NCBI GenBank assembly: GCA_001687465.1
Contig: LVLI01000170.1
Coordinates: 1-64,000 of the forward strand
Reading direction: 5' to 3'
Length of the DNA: 64,000 nucleotides
From: Halocafeteria seosinensis
Taxonomy: Eukaryota; Sar; Bigyra; Bicosoecida
The notes under the pieces were generated by a model. That model was not told the origin of the DNA, made no database searches, and saw only the letters and a program-made list of their open reading frames with translations. A program made the translations under genes and the position numbers. The number at the start of each line of letters is the position of its first letter. Within the stretch, counting starts at the first letter, position 1. Shown one piece after another: positions 1 through 12,292 of this stretch.

Positions 1-69
1 AAAAAAAAAAGAAAAGTTAAGATGGCGAGTGCATGTCCACGGTCATCATGGAGTTAATCAGGCACTTAC

Positions 70-481
70 CCGGTATATCGAAGGCGAATGGACCACTCCC
101 GTCGCCAGAAGTCTGATCCTGACTTGCCCCACCAGTCTCATTGTCATGTTCCATCATAGCGTGTGTGCTACTCGCCATAGCTTCATGTGGGGATTGGAAG
201 GAGTCGTAGGCTCCGCCGTACGCCACTGTATCCTGTCCTCCTGTTGTGGCCGAGGGAGCGTCTTCGTCCAGTATAGGGTCATCATCGTCCAGATCGTCTT
301 CCACGTCTTGCTCTCCCACCATATACGTATCGCTATCTTCATCCGCCTCCGGCTGTCCTTGCTGAGAGTAGAAACCACTGGATGCACTTGCTGCTGCAGC
401 ACTGGAAGGGGCATTTCTGGAAGAACGACCTCCCGTCATGGCAACATCATCCTCCTCCACTTCACGTCTCTTGCGGCTCAT
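70..481 (-). CDS. First exon of an acidic protein, truncated by the window edge
   Basis: The start codon is at 481 (MSRKRREVEEDD...), and 137 codons plus one base are coding down to a strong donor (GTAAGTGCC) at 69. The intron then runs to the left edge, where a pyrimidine-rich tract on this strand (1-18) suggests that the acceptor lies just outside. The encoded part has a basic N-terminus, an Ala/Ser-rich stretch, a strongly acidic Asp/Glu segment near residues 45-75 and a Gly/Ser/Thr-rich end. This low-complexity acidic head is typical of nuclear proteins, but no domain is visible, so I give no function. Confidence 0.55.
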
Positions 482-647
482 TGGATTGGATGACGGAGTG
501 GAAGAAACGATAATAGTTAAGTAATTTTTTTAGAAGTGATCGGAATTATATGATATGGCTATTTTCTACAATCAATACCAGTAAAAGAACTGTCAGTAGT
601 TTATTGTTGTTGGTAGACTATCATTCATTCAAGAACTGCTGGTGAGT

Positions 648-1524
648 CTACTTTTTTGCCTGACTCTCCCATTTTTCACGTGATTTTTGCAGCTGAAATG
701 AAAGCATACCCAAGACGCAAAGTAAGCAAGAGAGAAGGAGCGCAGTCGTTAGAATGTATCAACTTACGACGTATTTCACCCGGCTGACAGCAGCGTCTGT
801 TGCCCCAGATTGTAAGGGAGATACATGAGACTCGTCATACGGCGGATCGATACAAACAGCATCCATTACAACTATGCGTGATTCCTTCCATTGGCATGGC
901 ATTCTGTGTGTGCAGCATTAATGCTTGAAATGGATTCGCTCCAACTCATCAGTCGCGAAGGGACACTCACGTTTTCTTAATTTCGTCAAATATAAACTGA
1001 CCAAAATCAGATGCTCCGGCGTTAACAGAGTCAATGGCTTCTCGATACCTCCTTTCTGCAAAGCTCTCTTTTTCTTTAATTTTGTCAATTTGAGGATGGG
1101 GAAGTTTTATCTTTTCGTCTTCAGATAATGGTCTCAGAACCTGTGTATGTATGAATTATTATCTTCCGAAAAAAAACCCAACTTCCACATCCCGTACCTG
1201 TAAGTTCGTAATATTTTTGTCTGTAATGAATCGAAAGCCTTCGAATCCCTGTTGCGTGGCATCTCCATGTTGTTGCCGCTGTTGGTCCTTATCATCATGC
1301 CGGTGCTGAAAGACAGCCGTCCGAGAAGCAGGGTCGTATCCAATGAGTTTACCTTCAAACGTTTCATTTGAGCTAGTGGTCACTTTGAGCAGCGAGTTGG
1401 CATTCCTACTGAGCACTTGTTGCGCATCACTATCACTCCCCGAAGCTCTTGTATTGACCGTCGCTGTAGAAGATGCCGTAGGGGCTGCTTTGGAAGCAGC
1501 TGCTGCTATCGACGCATAGCTCAT
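648..1524 (-). CDS. LSM12: LSM12-like protein (LSm domain + anticodon-binding-like AD domain)
   Basis: Four exons: 1198-1524, 971-1140, 768-903 and 648-692, with every phase closing, giving 225 aa. After a Ser/Thr/Ala-rich head, residues about 45-110 form an LSm fold (LLKVTTSSNETFEGKLIGYD... ITNLQ). The second half is the AD domain: EEKIK-like helix, FAERRYREAI, then CQWKESRIVVMDAV...I.PPY...HV, which aligns with [20 protein letters not shown] of human LSM12. The protein ends in LQKSREKWESQAKK. LSM12 proteins bind RNA-related partners (ataxin-2 complexes in other eukaryotes); that role is family knowledge. The ATG at 1524 is the first in frame. It is divergent from the gene at 1717, with 192 bp between the starts. 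Confidence 0.9.
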
Positions 1525-1716
1525 CACACCTTATCTACAACCTATGATGACGTATATAGATTTGTTTAATACTCTAACCTAGTCAATCGAGACGAATAAA
1601 TGAGTTGTCTGCAATAACAATACAATCAACTACCACTGAGTGCATACGACGACTTGGTTGGCTGGGTTTGTTTGTCCATTTAAGCAAGAGGTACCCCCCA
1701 GACTAGGTTCATCATC

Positions 1717-3619
1717 ATGATGATGCTACACAGGAGTGCCATGCTCTCGGGAGGTGGCCAAAGAGCCATCACTTCCTCCAGATCTTCCTCATGCATGGCA
1801 GCCACGGCCTTAAGACGCTCTGGAACTCTGGCTAACAATGGGTTCATATGGGGTCAAACTCACATGGTGGAGGCCTGTCCGGCTATGAATCACGTCTATG
1901 CAAGTCTGCAGGTGCCCCGAAGAACCTTTTCTACGTCGAAAGAGGGGAATAAGCCTCGTCCACGACCGCAAAGAGGTTCACCCACTTCGGGAACGACGGC
2001 GACTGGAGGCGCAGGGTCCTCACTCAAGGGTTTAATCGCTGAGAATTGGCCTTATGGCATTTTGGGTGCCCTCCTTTTTGGAGTATCCTATTTTGTATAC
2101 GACAGCTATGGTACGTGTGTTCCCGTGGGGTTGTGTGGGGAATGGCTGTTGGTGTAGAACGAATGGCTGACACTCCCCGTGTATTTAAATGATGCAGTGG
2201 AAAAGAAAAAGGACCCCTTAACGCGAATGAAGGAATTCATTGATGAACTTTTTAGCAACGTGGAAACCTACTCTGACCCAGACCCAGAAATGTTCCAGGT
2301 GCAATATCTGCAGGTAAGCTTTTCCCCGCTAGTGAAGTGCTGGTATACCGACAGCTGCAGCTTGTTCCATTGGCTGGCAGATGCTGGGCAATCCCATTGT
2401 ACAAATCCCTGCGTCTGCTCAAGATGGTAGCCGTGGGCAGCCTATTGTCACAGTTGTATTCACGTTGGAAGGTACCCTTCTAAAGCAATTCTACGACGTA
2501 AGTGAAGGCGTGCATCACCGATTAGATTGATTTACCAGCACACTCGGCGTCCGTTCAGAGAAAATATGGATACCGGTATGAAAGAAGACCCAATATTGGC
2601 CCATTGGTTAAAGGATTGTATCAGATGGAGACTTCGGCCTTCTTTTGGAGTACAAGCCAGTCGGGTGTCTCCTTAGGAGATCCTAACTCCATTGCATACA
2701 GAATGCTCAAGGTACGACTTGCGTATCTCTTCCATTGTCGTTCAAGTTTTTATGCCTTGGTGTAGTGTACGTGAGCAGGAGGAAAAAGTTTTCCGGACTG
2801 CTGCAGAAATGATGTCTTGCGGCTTCGGAAAGGAACATACCTTTATTGAGGCAGGGAAGCCTGTAGTCGTAAGTAGCGTACTGTTTGAGGCTGGAATGGA
2901 AATGCGTGTTGTGAAGATGTCTCCTGTCCTAGTTCAGAGCATTGCCCCTCTCCCAAGGTTTAAGCCCAATGTTCTGCTCGTAGACTGCGAGCGGCGAAAT
3001 TATGATAAGCAGCCTAACAATACATTGCTGATAAAGCCGTATACTGACGAAGACGATGACGGCAGTGCTCTTATGGATGTTCTTGCATTCATGCAATGTA
3101 AGTAAACTATGCTCACTTTCGTGCACTGCCTGAGATTATTGATTCCTAAGCTGTTGATGCTAGCTCAGTGTTCCGGAGATTGTTTAAGGCTAGGAAAGTG
3201 CGCAGCGTGGAGGAAACAATGATCTGGCTCAAAGACAAACACCCTCAAATTCTCAATGATCCATATAAAATGGGCGAATTCATTCGAGCTGAAGTAAGTC
3301 TAAGGATCCTCGAAGTCCTCCGTCCCCATCGACTGGCTCATTGTCCCTCTCTGTGTTGTCCCAGAGTGCTGACATACGTGCCAGGCAAGAGGAGATCGAA
3401 CAGAAAAGTCTGAAAGCTGTCATGCGAGGAGTCCATGGACGATCAGAGGGACTGTCGCATGCAAAAGCGGTCACAGCTCACAGCAGCCGGTACGAACGCG
3501 TTCCCGAAGAGAGCCTGGTTGCCAAGCGAATCAATAAACTGAAGAGTCAACAACAACAGATGATGAAGGCGCAACAGGCTGAGATGCAAAGACAGCAAGG
3601 TAGCGATGCTTCTGAATAA
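1717..3619 (+). CDS. Unknown mitochondrial-type single-pass membrane protein
   Basis: Exons 1717-2110, 2198-2313, 2381-2497, 2559-2711, 2779-3097, 3169-3293 and 3365-3619 join in phase to about 492 aa. The first 80 residues are rich in Arg/Ser with almost no acids (MMMLHRSAMLSGGGQR...), as in a mitochondrial presequence. One hydrophobic helix follows (YGILGALLFGVSYFVY, near residue 115). The rest is soluble: KKKDPLTRMKEFIDELF, GNPIVQIPASAQ, FKPNVLLVDCERR and a Gln/Met-rich C-terminal coil. GTAAGT at 2869 and CAG ending at 2937 bound a possible in-frame 69-bp intron, so a 469-aa form is equally possible. I do not recognise the family. It converges on the PNP gene, with 109 bp between the stops. 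Confidence 0.7.
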
Positions 3620-3728
3620 CTATTTTCATTTCCTACAAATAAACGTCAACCCTTTTAGGTTTATTGAACAGAGACTACTGAATCACCTCTATGTGACGGG
3701 GCCCATTTCATGCAGCCAATTGCTGCGC

Positions 3729-4992
3729 TCACTTGTTGCCGAACTTCTTCATCATAGCAAATGCGGTCGCTGCACCTACAGCAGCGGCAACAGACACAAG
3801 TCCAAAGTCACGACAGCATGGTCCGAAACTGCTACATGAAGGCCAGTAGGGACATCGTCGCGCTCTATTCTCTTTAATGAAATATTTGTGGGCTCTGGTT
3901 TCTTCATACTGTGATAGATCTACCTCATTGAGTGTTTGCTTCACCAATTTTTCCATATCTTTCGTTCGCTCTTTCGTTGCATTAAGCACCTCCTCATGAG
4001 TAGGAATCGGCGTCGTGTCGTCACCAGGTTTCAGGCATATGTTGGTAATGAGGGCCAACCCCAGAACTTGCATACCACAATGTGAGGCAGCAATTATTTC
4101 AGGGCTCGTACTCATACCAACAGCATCTCCCCCGAGTCTTTCTAAGGCTTGGAGTTCATGAGGAGTTTCGTATGCGGGTCCGCAAACACCAGTGTAGACA
4201 CCCTCCCTCATGTAATGGCCAATACCCAACGAGGAAGCAACCTGCTTCGCAAGATCCCCCAATCCCTTGTTGTATGCTTTGGCAGCGGGAGGAAACCTCT
4301 CCCCAAAACGGTCATCATTTGGACCACGCTGCGTCCCATCAAGGGAGTTATGGTATGATGATATCTCCGGCCTATTGGACAACCGACTAAATAAAGACTT
4401 ACCAATGGATGAACGCCTGCTAGTCCTGGAAGATGGATATGGTCGCGGATCACCATGATGTCTCCGACTTTGAAATTCGTATTGATCGCACCCGAGGCGT
4501 TCGTCACCACCAAAACTTTGGCGAATGCAGCCATAACTCTCACTCCAATCACTACCTGTCATCCCAATGAGAGCGCGCGTTACAGCTAGCAGAGTCAGGA
4601 CCCGTACATCTACCAAGTATGTACCTTGTTCGGAGAATATCCTTCGTAGTAGTGGAACCTTCCTCTCATCATGATGACGTACTTGTCTCCTAGTGTTCCA
4701 CAAACCAGTTCACTTTTGTGTCCGGCTACCTGCACTCACCACCAGCAGCAGAACAGTATTTATTCTCAGAGACCACGTAACCTTCTTTCGAGACCTGACC
4801 TACCGTTGATTCGGGGAAGCCCGGAATACTGGAGTAGGGTATGGAGATCCTGTCTTCCATAATTTTGTACAAGTCCGCCAGGCCACTACCACAAATGATG
4901 GCGATCTCTGGTGTCCGAGGGATGCACTTGCGGATGTAGGCAATGGCCTGAGTGACATATTCCTGGTCCTGCTCTGTTGCATGAAGCGCCAT
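3729..4992 (-). CDS. PNP: Purine nucleoside phosphorylase with C-terminal hydrophobic extension
   Basis: Four exons: 4804-4992, 4625-4729, 4403-4555 and 3729-4328, giving 348 aa. It cleaves purine (deoxy)ribonucleosides with phosphate. Trimeric-PNP motifs are in order: GSGL (phosphate loop, about 35), [81 protein letters not shown] and LALITN. All active-site segments are present. The protein is about 60 residues longer than human PNP: after the last helix comes a Cys-rich stretch ([16 protein letters not shown]) and then a hydrophobic segment ([19 protein letters not shown]). This could be a tail anchor or a targeting tail, which is inference. The start is the ATG at 4992. Confidence 0.93.
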
Positions 4993-5463
4993 GGTTTTTC
5001 TCTTTCTAACAAAAAAAAAAACTGCAAAAAAGTAGTACTATATTATAGTGTCAACAAATACATGTAGAAAGGTTAAAAAAAAATAAAAAAAAAATGTGGG
5101 TGAATAGCGTCAAACAACCCTGAACAGAGACGGAATGTGAGAGTGTTCTCTGCCACTTGGCACAAGGACACTCAGTCAGTGCTATGATTCGGATCCAAAT
5201 ATATGCCCCACAAGGAAGAACAGGGTAAAGAGTAGAGAGAAAGGCTTATTACTACGGAAATCGGCCAACGTGGAACACGTGGAAAGGGACGAAGGAAATG
5301 AGCCATTGAGGCCAGCGCTGCGCTTGTCCCAACTTCAACAATGCTCTCAAATTGAGTCTCAAAGGGAGGTGTATACACAGAGTAGGGTGCCAGTATTTGG
5401 ATTGAATGCTTTGCGGAGTTTGGTATTAGTTAGAGTGAGAATGAATGCCTCAATGGATACGAT
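4993..5463. other. Divergent promoter region PNP / BBS6
   Basis: 471 bp between two divergent start codons. It holds A-rich runs at about 5010-5095 and the motif AACTTCAAC at 5331-5339, about 125 bp before the BBS6 start. The short frames across it have no supporting splice sites or similarity. I see no RNA gene. Confidence 0.5.
5331..5339. promoter_or_regulatory. AACTTCAAC motif upstream of BBS6
   Basis: One copy of the motif that recurs upstream of several genes here (also at 27504, 31204, 45798 and 49956). It lies 125 bp before the BBS6 start codon. A promoter function is inferred from position only. Confidence 0.4.
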
Positions 5464-7508
5464 ATGGCGGCATCTTCAACATCAGCACCCTCCACCCAAG
5501 CTTGCTGGCAGGAGACCCTCCAGGAACTTCGTGATATTCAATACATGGCCCATCGGATGATCGGTCCTCATGGCAGGTAAGTACACTGTTGTACTCACTG
5601 CCGATCCAGTAAGGGACACAAGCTCTCGGGCTCTGGTTGTCATGAATGCAGGTTCTTTCTCACGCAAGACGGATCGCTTCTTGCTCATGGAATCGATATT
5701 GTGAATTGTCCGAGGTTAGTGAGGCGGCACTCATCTATAACAGTTAGCTTCTGTGAGGAAATTACAGAAGTTTTAGAGCCTATGCCATTTGACTGGCACA
5801 GATTCCAACGATGCACTGTAACTACCAAGATACTCATGGACATGGCTCGAGCCCAACAGAGCCAATGCTACGATGGAGTTTTATTGCTACTCTACGTTGC
5901 TTCCTCTGTGGTCATATGCTGCACATCTCTACCTTTTTCGAATAGCACGGTATTTCAAGGACTGGAGCGATGCAGGACAGATATTGATAAAGCCATACAG
6001 CAACACGACCACCGCTTTGGATTTGTGAACTTCCAGCTGCGTAACTCGCAGGTTCTGCAGAATTGGGCGACCTCGGATGTCGCAACCGGCAGCAAGCCAG
6101 CAACATTAAGCCTTTTTGAAATCAAGTTTCTGGCCAACATGGCTCTACAATCTTCCTTATGTCTTCTCGATGGACTCTCCGAGCCGGATACACCTAGTCC
6201 TATAGAGGATCCTCTGGCTCCTTCAGAATCGTTACGAAGCCTTCGAATTCTGAGTTGCTTCCGAACGTCTACTTGTTTCGAACATGATGCGCAATTAGTT
6301 AAAAGGTCTGTGGTAATTGACACACCCGTACCGCCCTTGGGAAGATGGCCCATAGCTTTCAGAGAGGACGTAGGAGAAATTGGCCTAATGCTGTGTTTTC
6401 AATGCTCGCTGCTTCCCTCTGAAGTATCTGACCCAGGATTGCCTATCCGTAGTTCATCTCGTCACTATGAGCTGTATGATTGTCTAGTGCGCACTCTCAA
6501 GAGGCAGCAAATATCCGTTGTAGCGTGCCAGAAAGTAATACCGCGTCTCTTTTTGGAGTGGTTGCTAAACGAAGGTATTCTGCCCTTGGAGCGACTCTCC
6601 ATTCGTCACTTCGGTATGTGAACTCTTTATGCGTACGATCATGATATTGCGATCTCACTCTTAGGACGTGCTTGCTCTCATTTTCATCTTCAGGAGCGAT
6701 ATGTCGGATAAGTGGAGCTACACCGATAACTGATTGGCTTGCCTTTGGTAATGACGACAGGACTGCGTATTCGCGCATTGTCAACTCGGTCGGTATTTTT
6801 GACTGTGTGAAACCCTTGCATGATCAAAAGCAGTGGGACAATATCTACGATGAGTGCGAATTGACAGTTGTACGTGGAGTCGCTTCCCTGGCGTCTGTAA
6901 GCTCTAGCCGAAACCCCGCGCTCTTCAATGCAATACGGGAAGCAGTCAGTCAGAACAAACGTGGAAGTCCACTGCCAGTCTCTACCGCCATCGTGCCACG
7001 GGTTTTCAGCGCTGGTAGTGATACGAATATCTTGGACGGTGTGTACCATGGGTTTTCCCGTCGTTTTCTAGCTTTACTTAGGGATAAAAATTCGAAAATG
7101 GTGCCAGGAAATGGTTGCTTCGAACTTAGTTGTGCTTCGGTGTTGCTTTCTGGCGTTGAATCGAACTACCATCGAGCCGTGTGTACTATTGTTTCTGTAG
7201 TAGCGGGGGTGTTGTGCAGATGTGCGTGGGCCATATCAGGCCTCATGTTGTCAGGCACTGGTTCCGCGGGACAGCAATTAGATGGCCTGCCTGAGTTCCT
7301 CGCATCCAGTCGTTCCGCGATAGACCCGTTGCAATTTGTGTCACGATATGGTGAGGAGACTTCTACGAAGCCTGAACAAGATAGCCTAGTGTTGGACCCA
7401 CTGTTGACGAAACTCTCAGCTCTCGACGCAGCACTTCAAAGTGCTCAAACAATACTGAATGTCCGGTTAGTGCACCCTAATCTGAACCGGCCATTCGACC
7501 CATACTGA
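5464..7508 (+). CDS. MKKS: Chaperonin-like Bardet-Biedl protein, BBS6/MKKS type
   Basis: Exons 5464-5576, 5652-6613 and 6694-7508 give 629 aa. The N-terminus (ELRDIQYMAHRMIGPHGR) matches the chaperonin opening ...L..I..S.GP.GR. The C-terminal half has LERLSIRHFGAICRISGATP, as MKKS has VERVSL...LT.MTGTQP. A central glycine turn (GNGCFELSCASVLL) follows, and the end LLTKLSALDAALQSAQTILN matches the KLSGLQVAVETANLIL end of MKKS. The ATPase signature GDGTT is not present at its expected place (QSQCYDGVLLLLYVASS instead), as usual for BBS chaperonin-like proteins, so it is probably not an active ATPase. The family helps assemble the BBSome for ciliary membrane traffic. BBS10 or BBS12 are alternatives, but length and the last helix fit BBS6 best. 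Confidence 0.8.
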
Positions 7509-7755
7509 ATTGTCACAAGCCATTCGCGAATCAACTTGCGATCTTCTGTTACTCAAGAGAGTGTGTGGTATACAGCACTGTCGATTGGAAGGATATCAAA
7601 ATTGATTAAGTGAACAGTTGCACGCACAGGAAAACGAGACAAAAATTCAGAGGACGCACTTTGTCTCGGACAGGTTCTCTGCACTTACTGATCCTCACCA
7701 AAGGATACCACAGGGTTACTTTGGTGAGCTCTGAAACATAACAAGCCCAAACAAA

Positions 7756-8343
7756 TTGTCACCGTGGAGGAAGGCCTTCGTCCGCGAAGATCTGGGAAAT
7801 GACGCTGCTCTGAATAGGCATCGAAACCGAGGCAGTGACGCCCGCGAAAGGAGACGCTGGATGAGTCAAGATGATGAATGGCCGGAAGAAAGAGACAGCG
7901 GAAGTTGCTGGGTTTGTCCGTACGACATGAAAACGTTCAGTTATTCAAGTAGGATACGCCCGTTCATTACCATTCCGGTAGTACTTTCAAGGATGGCGAA
8001 CCTGGAGAGGTTCCTGAACCTACACCTAATGAAACGGGCCAATATGAGCTTTCGACGCTCAGCAACCGTGCGGGCGTCTATTCAACTAGAGGCCGTAGCC
8101 AAAAGCATGAAGGAGGCAGCTACTCTCCATTTAAACGGTTTGGATTAAAACACTCGTGCTGTGGAAGCAGCCTTTGTACAAGAAAACCTGTGTGAGGGTC
8201 TCGTATATCTGCACACAATGTCCAAGTTTCTGGCCAAGGTTGAGAGGCCTCGTTTCGTTGTTTTGCCAAATGGCCTCATTAGCAAAATTGCGGGTCGTGT
8301 GCAGGAGTGGCAGCGCTCTGTTGGAAGTCGTACAAGTCAATAA
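7756..8343 (+). pseudogene. Open frame broken by a single in-frame TAA
   Basis: One reading frame runs from about 7756 to a TAA at 8341 and is interrupted only by TAA at 8146-8148, about 196 sense codons in total. The first usable ATG is at about 7861 (MSQDDEWPEERDS...). The text on both sides looks protein-like: an amphipathic RASIQLEAVAKSMKEAATL before the stop and AFVQENLCEGLVYLHTMSKF / LPNGLISKIAGRVQEW after it. No GT..AG intron of normal size removes the stop. It may be a decayed gene, a read-through gene, a sequencing error or chance. No family recognised. Confidence 0.25.
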
Positions 8344-8576
8344 ATCTCAAGGCCACTCGGTCATGCAAACTGCACCCGAATAGCAAGGCAGTCATCCCGC
8401 TCATGTACATGTGTGTTGGTGGCTCTATCGAAACTGGGGACAAGGACGAGCACACAACCACATGTGACAGATAGCCCACCGGCTGAGAGCGAAACGATTG
8501 CTGGACTACAGGTTTGCGTCAAGGATTGAAGTCCCTCGTTCTTTTTGTCTCGCTTCTCCCGCTAGATCAGCGGGCA

Positions 8577-8606
8577 GTGTGTATAAATATTGCTCCTACC
8601 GAAAGA
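8577..8606. repeat. Dispersed repeat fragment, copy 1
   Basis: 30 bp matching 17644-17673 at 27 of 30 positions; the shared core is TATTGCTCCTACCG. A partial echo (TTGCTCCTAC) sits near 8826. Both full copies lie in gene-poor stretches, which suggests remnants of an old mobile or repeated sequence. Confidence 0.4.
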
Positions 8607-9290
8607 ATTCTAGTCTACATGCTACGCTAAGCCGTGTGAGGAGTAAACCCTACTCGGAACTGCTCAAGCATGTTCACGCTGTGGCGCATCAACGTCCACA
8701 TCTCCCTTACCCGTAGCAATCCTCTGCAGGAACGTGCAATCCGTGGTGTCGCGCCATCACCGCGGCTATTGTATCCCGCATCGGTACTCTGGAAGAAGTT
8801 CCGAGATCCCTTACTCTTCCGTGCCGTATTTGCTCCTACAGATACAATTGTAGAAGTTGCTACGTTAAAGCGTTGAGGTATGAAGTTCTATACTATGAAC
8901 TCGATCCAGTATCCTCATGATCCTCACATTGTGGCGCAACGTAATAGACAGCCTGCATCCCGGCCATTCTCCAGTTTTCGAAAGTTCCTTATCTCCATAT
9001 TATCTCCCTACTGCCTACAGTGTACTCTGGTGGTAGTTGAGACCATCGTGGCCATCGGCTTCAGGAAGTTCAGGAACTTGGACCTTCACATATTCCCATC
9101 AAAATTTTGCGGATAACACCAGCCTCATAGTTCCAGTTCGAGCTTGGGAGTGAGGGACGAAGTCTAGTTTACATGCAAGCAGTGCTAGCCAACGCTACAT
9201 CTGGATGATGTAGCCTTCCAACCTTAACTAAGGGGCCCATTTTGGCACACATATGGAGTAGACGAAATGTTTGTTCGGTTCGTGAGCGAC

Positions 9291-9308
9291 AAGTTCAAGT
9301 TCAAGTTC
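9291..9308. promoter_or_regulatory. Triple AAGTTC repeat upstream of NIFK
   Basis: Three tandem AAGTTC units, 112-129 bp before the NIFK start codon. They resemble, but are not identical to, the GAAGTT units at 49956-49970. Regulatory meaning is inferred from the position. Confidence 0.35.
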
Positions 9309-9419
9309 ATCAGCGTTAATAATACCCTCACTAGTTTGGCAATGAATCGTTAAACCATATAATTGATTGATTCTCTAATTAAGTCATCTGGGGAGATATA
9401 TGTGTATACCATCGTAGAT

Positions 9420-10442
9420 ATGCCGAAACGCCGAGCAGGCTCCGCCACCAGCGGTCGCGGAAAGCAGGAGTCACTGAAGGCTACAATGAGTGCTCCAGAA
9501 GAGGACTTAGAAGAGCATAATGGAAAAATCACGGAACTCAAGAAGGATTCAGTTTCCCAAGGTCCGCGAGTGGCTTCTTCCGGTTCGTCTCTGGCTGCCA
9601 AAGGTAAAAAAGGCAAGAAGAAGACAGCTAAAAAGGAGGGCCAAATTAGACCCAAGCCGAATTGTGTTATATACATTGGGCATATACCTCACGGATTTTT
9701 TGAGGATCAGATGAAAGGATTCTTCTCTCAGTTTGGAGACGTGAAGCGGGCTAGAGTATCGAGAAATATGAAAACTGGAGGGTCCAGAGGGTACGGATTT
9801 GTTGAGTTTAAGCAAGCTGAAGTAGCCAAAATCGCAGCTGAGACGATGCATAATTATGAACTTTTCGAAAGATACTTGCAAGTTCACGTGGTCCCTAAAG
9901 AAAAATTACATAGAAGGATGTTTGAAGGAGCGGACAAGGTGTTCAAAGAAATACCGCGACACGCCATCCACAAACACAAAATGGAAAAACAGACTACGGA
10001 GAGTAGTAAGAAGCGTCGTATGCACCAACTGGTCAAGAAGGAACGAGAAAAGAGAGCCAAACTGGCAGCACTTGGGATTGAATATGAATTTGAAGGTTTT
10101 GAGCAACAAATCGAACCCCTTTTAGACTCTAAGAACGAACAGCAAACAAACAACAGTGCCACAACTCCTGCTACGAGCACAGCTGGAAACGCTGGCACGA
10201 AACGAGACAGAGAAGATACATCAGCAGCCACAAGTGATGGTGCCGCACCACCTACGACTGGAGCTAAACAGGTTAATGTCAAAACTCCCGCGCGCTCCTC
10301 GAAGAAGAGCAGGAAAACCACGCCAAGCTCTACTCCATCCAAACAGGGAGTTGAAGCCACGACCACAACGACGCCAGGAAGTAACAACAGTGCGGTAGCC
10401 CGTCGGACACGTAACAGGAGTACGAAAAAACGAAAGCAGTGA
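9420..10442 (+). CDS. NIFK: Nucleolar RRM protein, NIFK/Nop15 type
   Basis: Single exon, 340 aa. A basic low-complexity head is followed by one RRM at about residues 78-158, with RNP2 VIYIGHI and RNP1 RGYGFVEF. After it come AKIAAETMHNYELFERYLQ and HVVPKEKLHRRMF, which align with AKIVAETMNNYLFGERLL and FMPPEKVHKELF of human NIFK. GIEYEFEGF corresponds to KGIDYDFP. The tail is Ser/Thr/Lys-rich (RRTRNRSTKKRKQ end). The family acts in pre-60S ribosome maturation. The ATG at 9420 (MPKRRAG) is preferred; an in-frame ATG at 9363 would add 19 residues that look non-nuclear. Converges on PKA, with 176 bp between stops. Confidence 0.88.
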   Translation: MPKRRAGSATSGRGKQESLKATMSAPEEDLEEHNGKITELKKDSVSQGPRVASSGSSLAAKGKKGKKKTAKKEGQIRPKPNCVIYIGHIPHGFFEDQMKGFFSQFGDVKRARVSRNMKTGGSRGYGFVEFKQAEVAKIAAETMHNYELFERYLQVHVVPKEKLHRRMFEGADKVFKEIPRHAIHKHKMEKQTTESSKKRRMHQLVKKEREKRAKLAALGIEYEFEGFEQQIEPLLDSKNEQQTNNSATTPATSTAGNAGTKRDREDTSAATSDGAAPPTTGAKQVNVKTPARSSKKSRKTTPSSTPSKQGVEATTTTTPGSNNSAVARRTRNRSTKKRKQ

Positions 10443-10618
10443 TTAATAAACTTCTTTACGTCAACACAAACTAGCAAACGCATTTTAATGCTTTATTGGT
10501 TTTCGTCTGCTACTTGAAATCTTTGTATTGTGTTGTCTTTAACGGGGGGAAAAGACAGTTATCTTACGTTGTAGCTCCGAATGCTCAGAGTCGAAGTCGA
10601 ATTGAGGAAAAGGAGCCT

Positions 10619-12292
<1,674 letters not shown>

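Larger units (their letters stand above)
7509..9419. other. Gene-poor interval with an interrupted frame and repeat fragments
   Basis: 1.9 kb between BBS6 and NIFK. It contains the interrupted plus-strand frame listed separately (7756-8343), copies of a dispersed sequence (8577-8606, with partial resemblances near 8824 and 9163) and the AAGTTC repeat at 9291-9308. I see no tRNA, no intact multi-exon gene and no terminal inverted repeats. Confidence 0.5.

Noticed and set aside
1-16. A-rich run at the left edge as a poly(A) or retroelement tail
   Set aside because: On the coding strand it is the pyrimidine tract expected just before the next acceptor of the gene at 70-481.
9884-10483. 199-codon minus-strand frame
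   Set aside because: Antisense shadow of the NIFK exon; its composition mirrors the Ser/Thr/Lys-rich tail.
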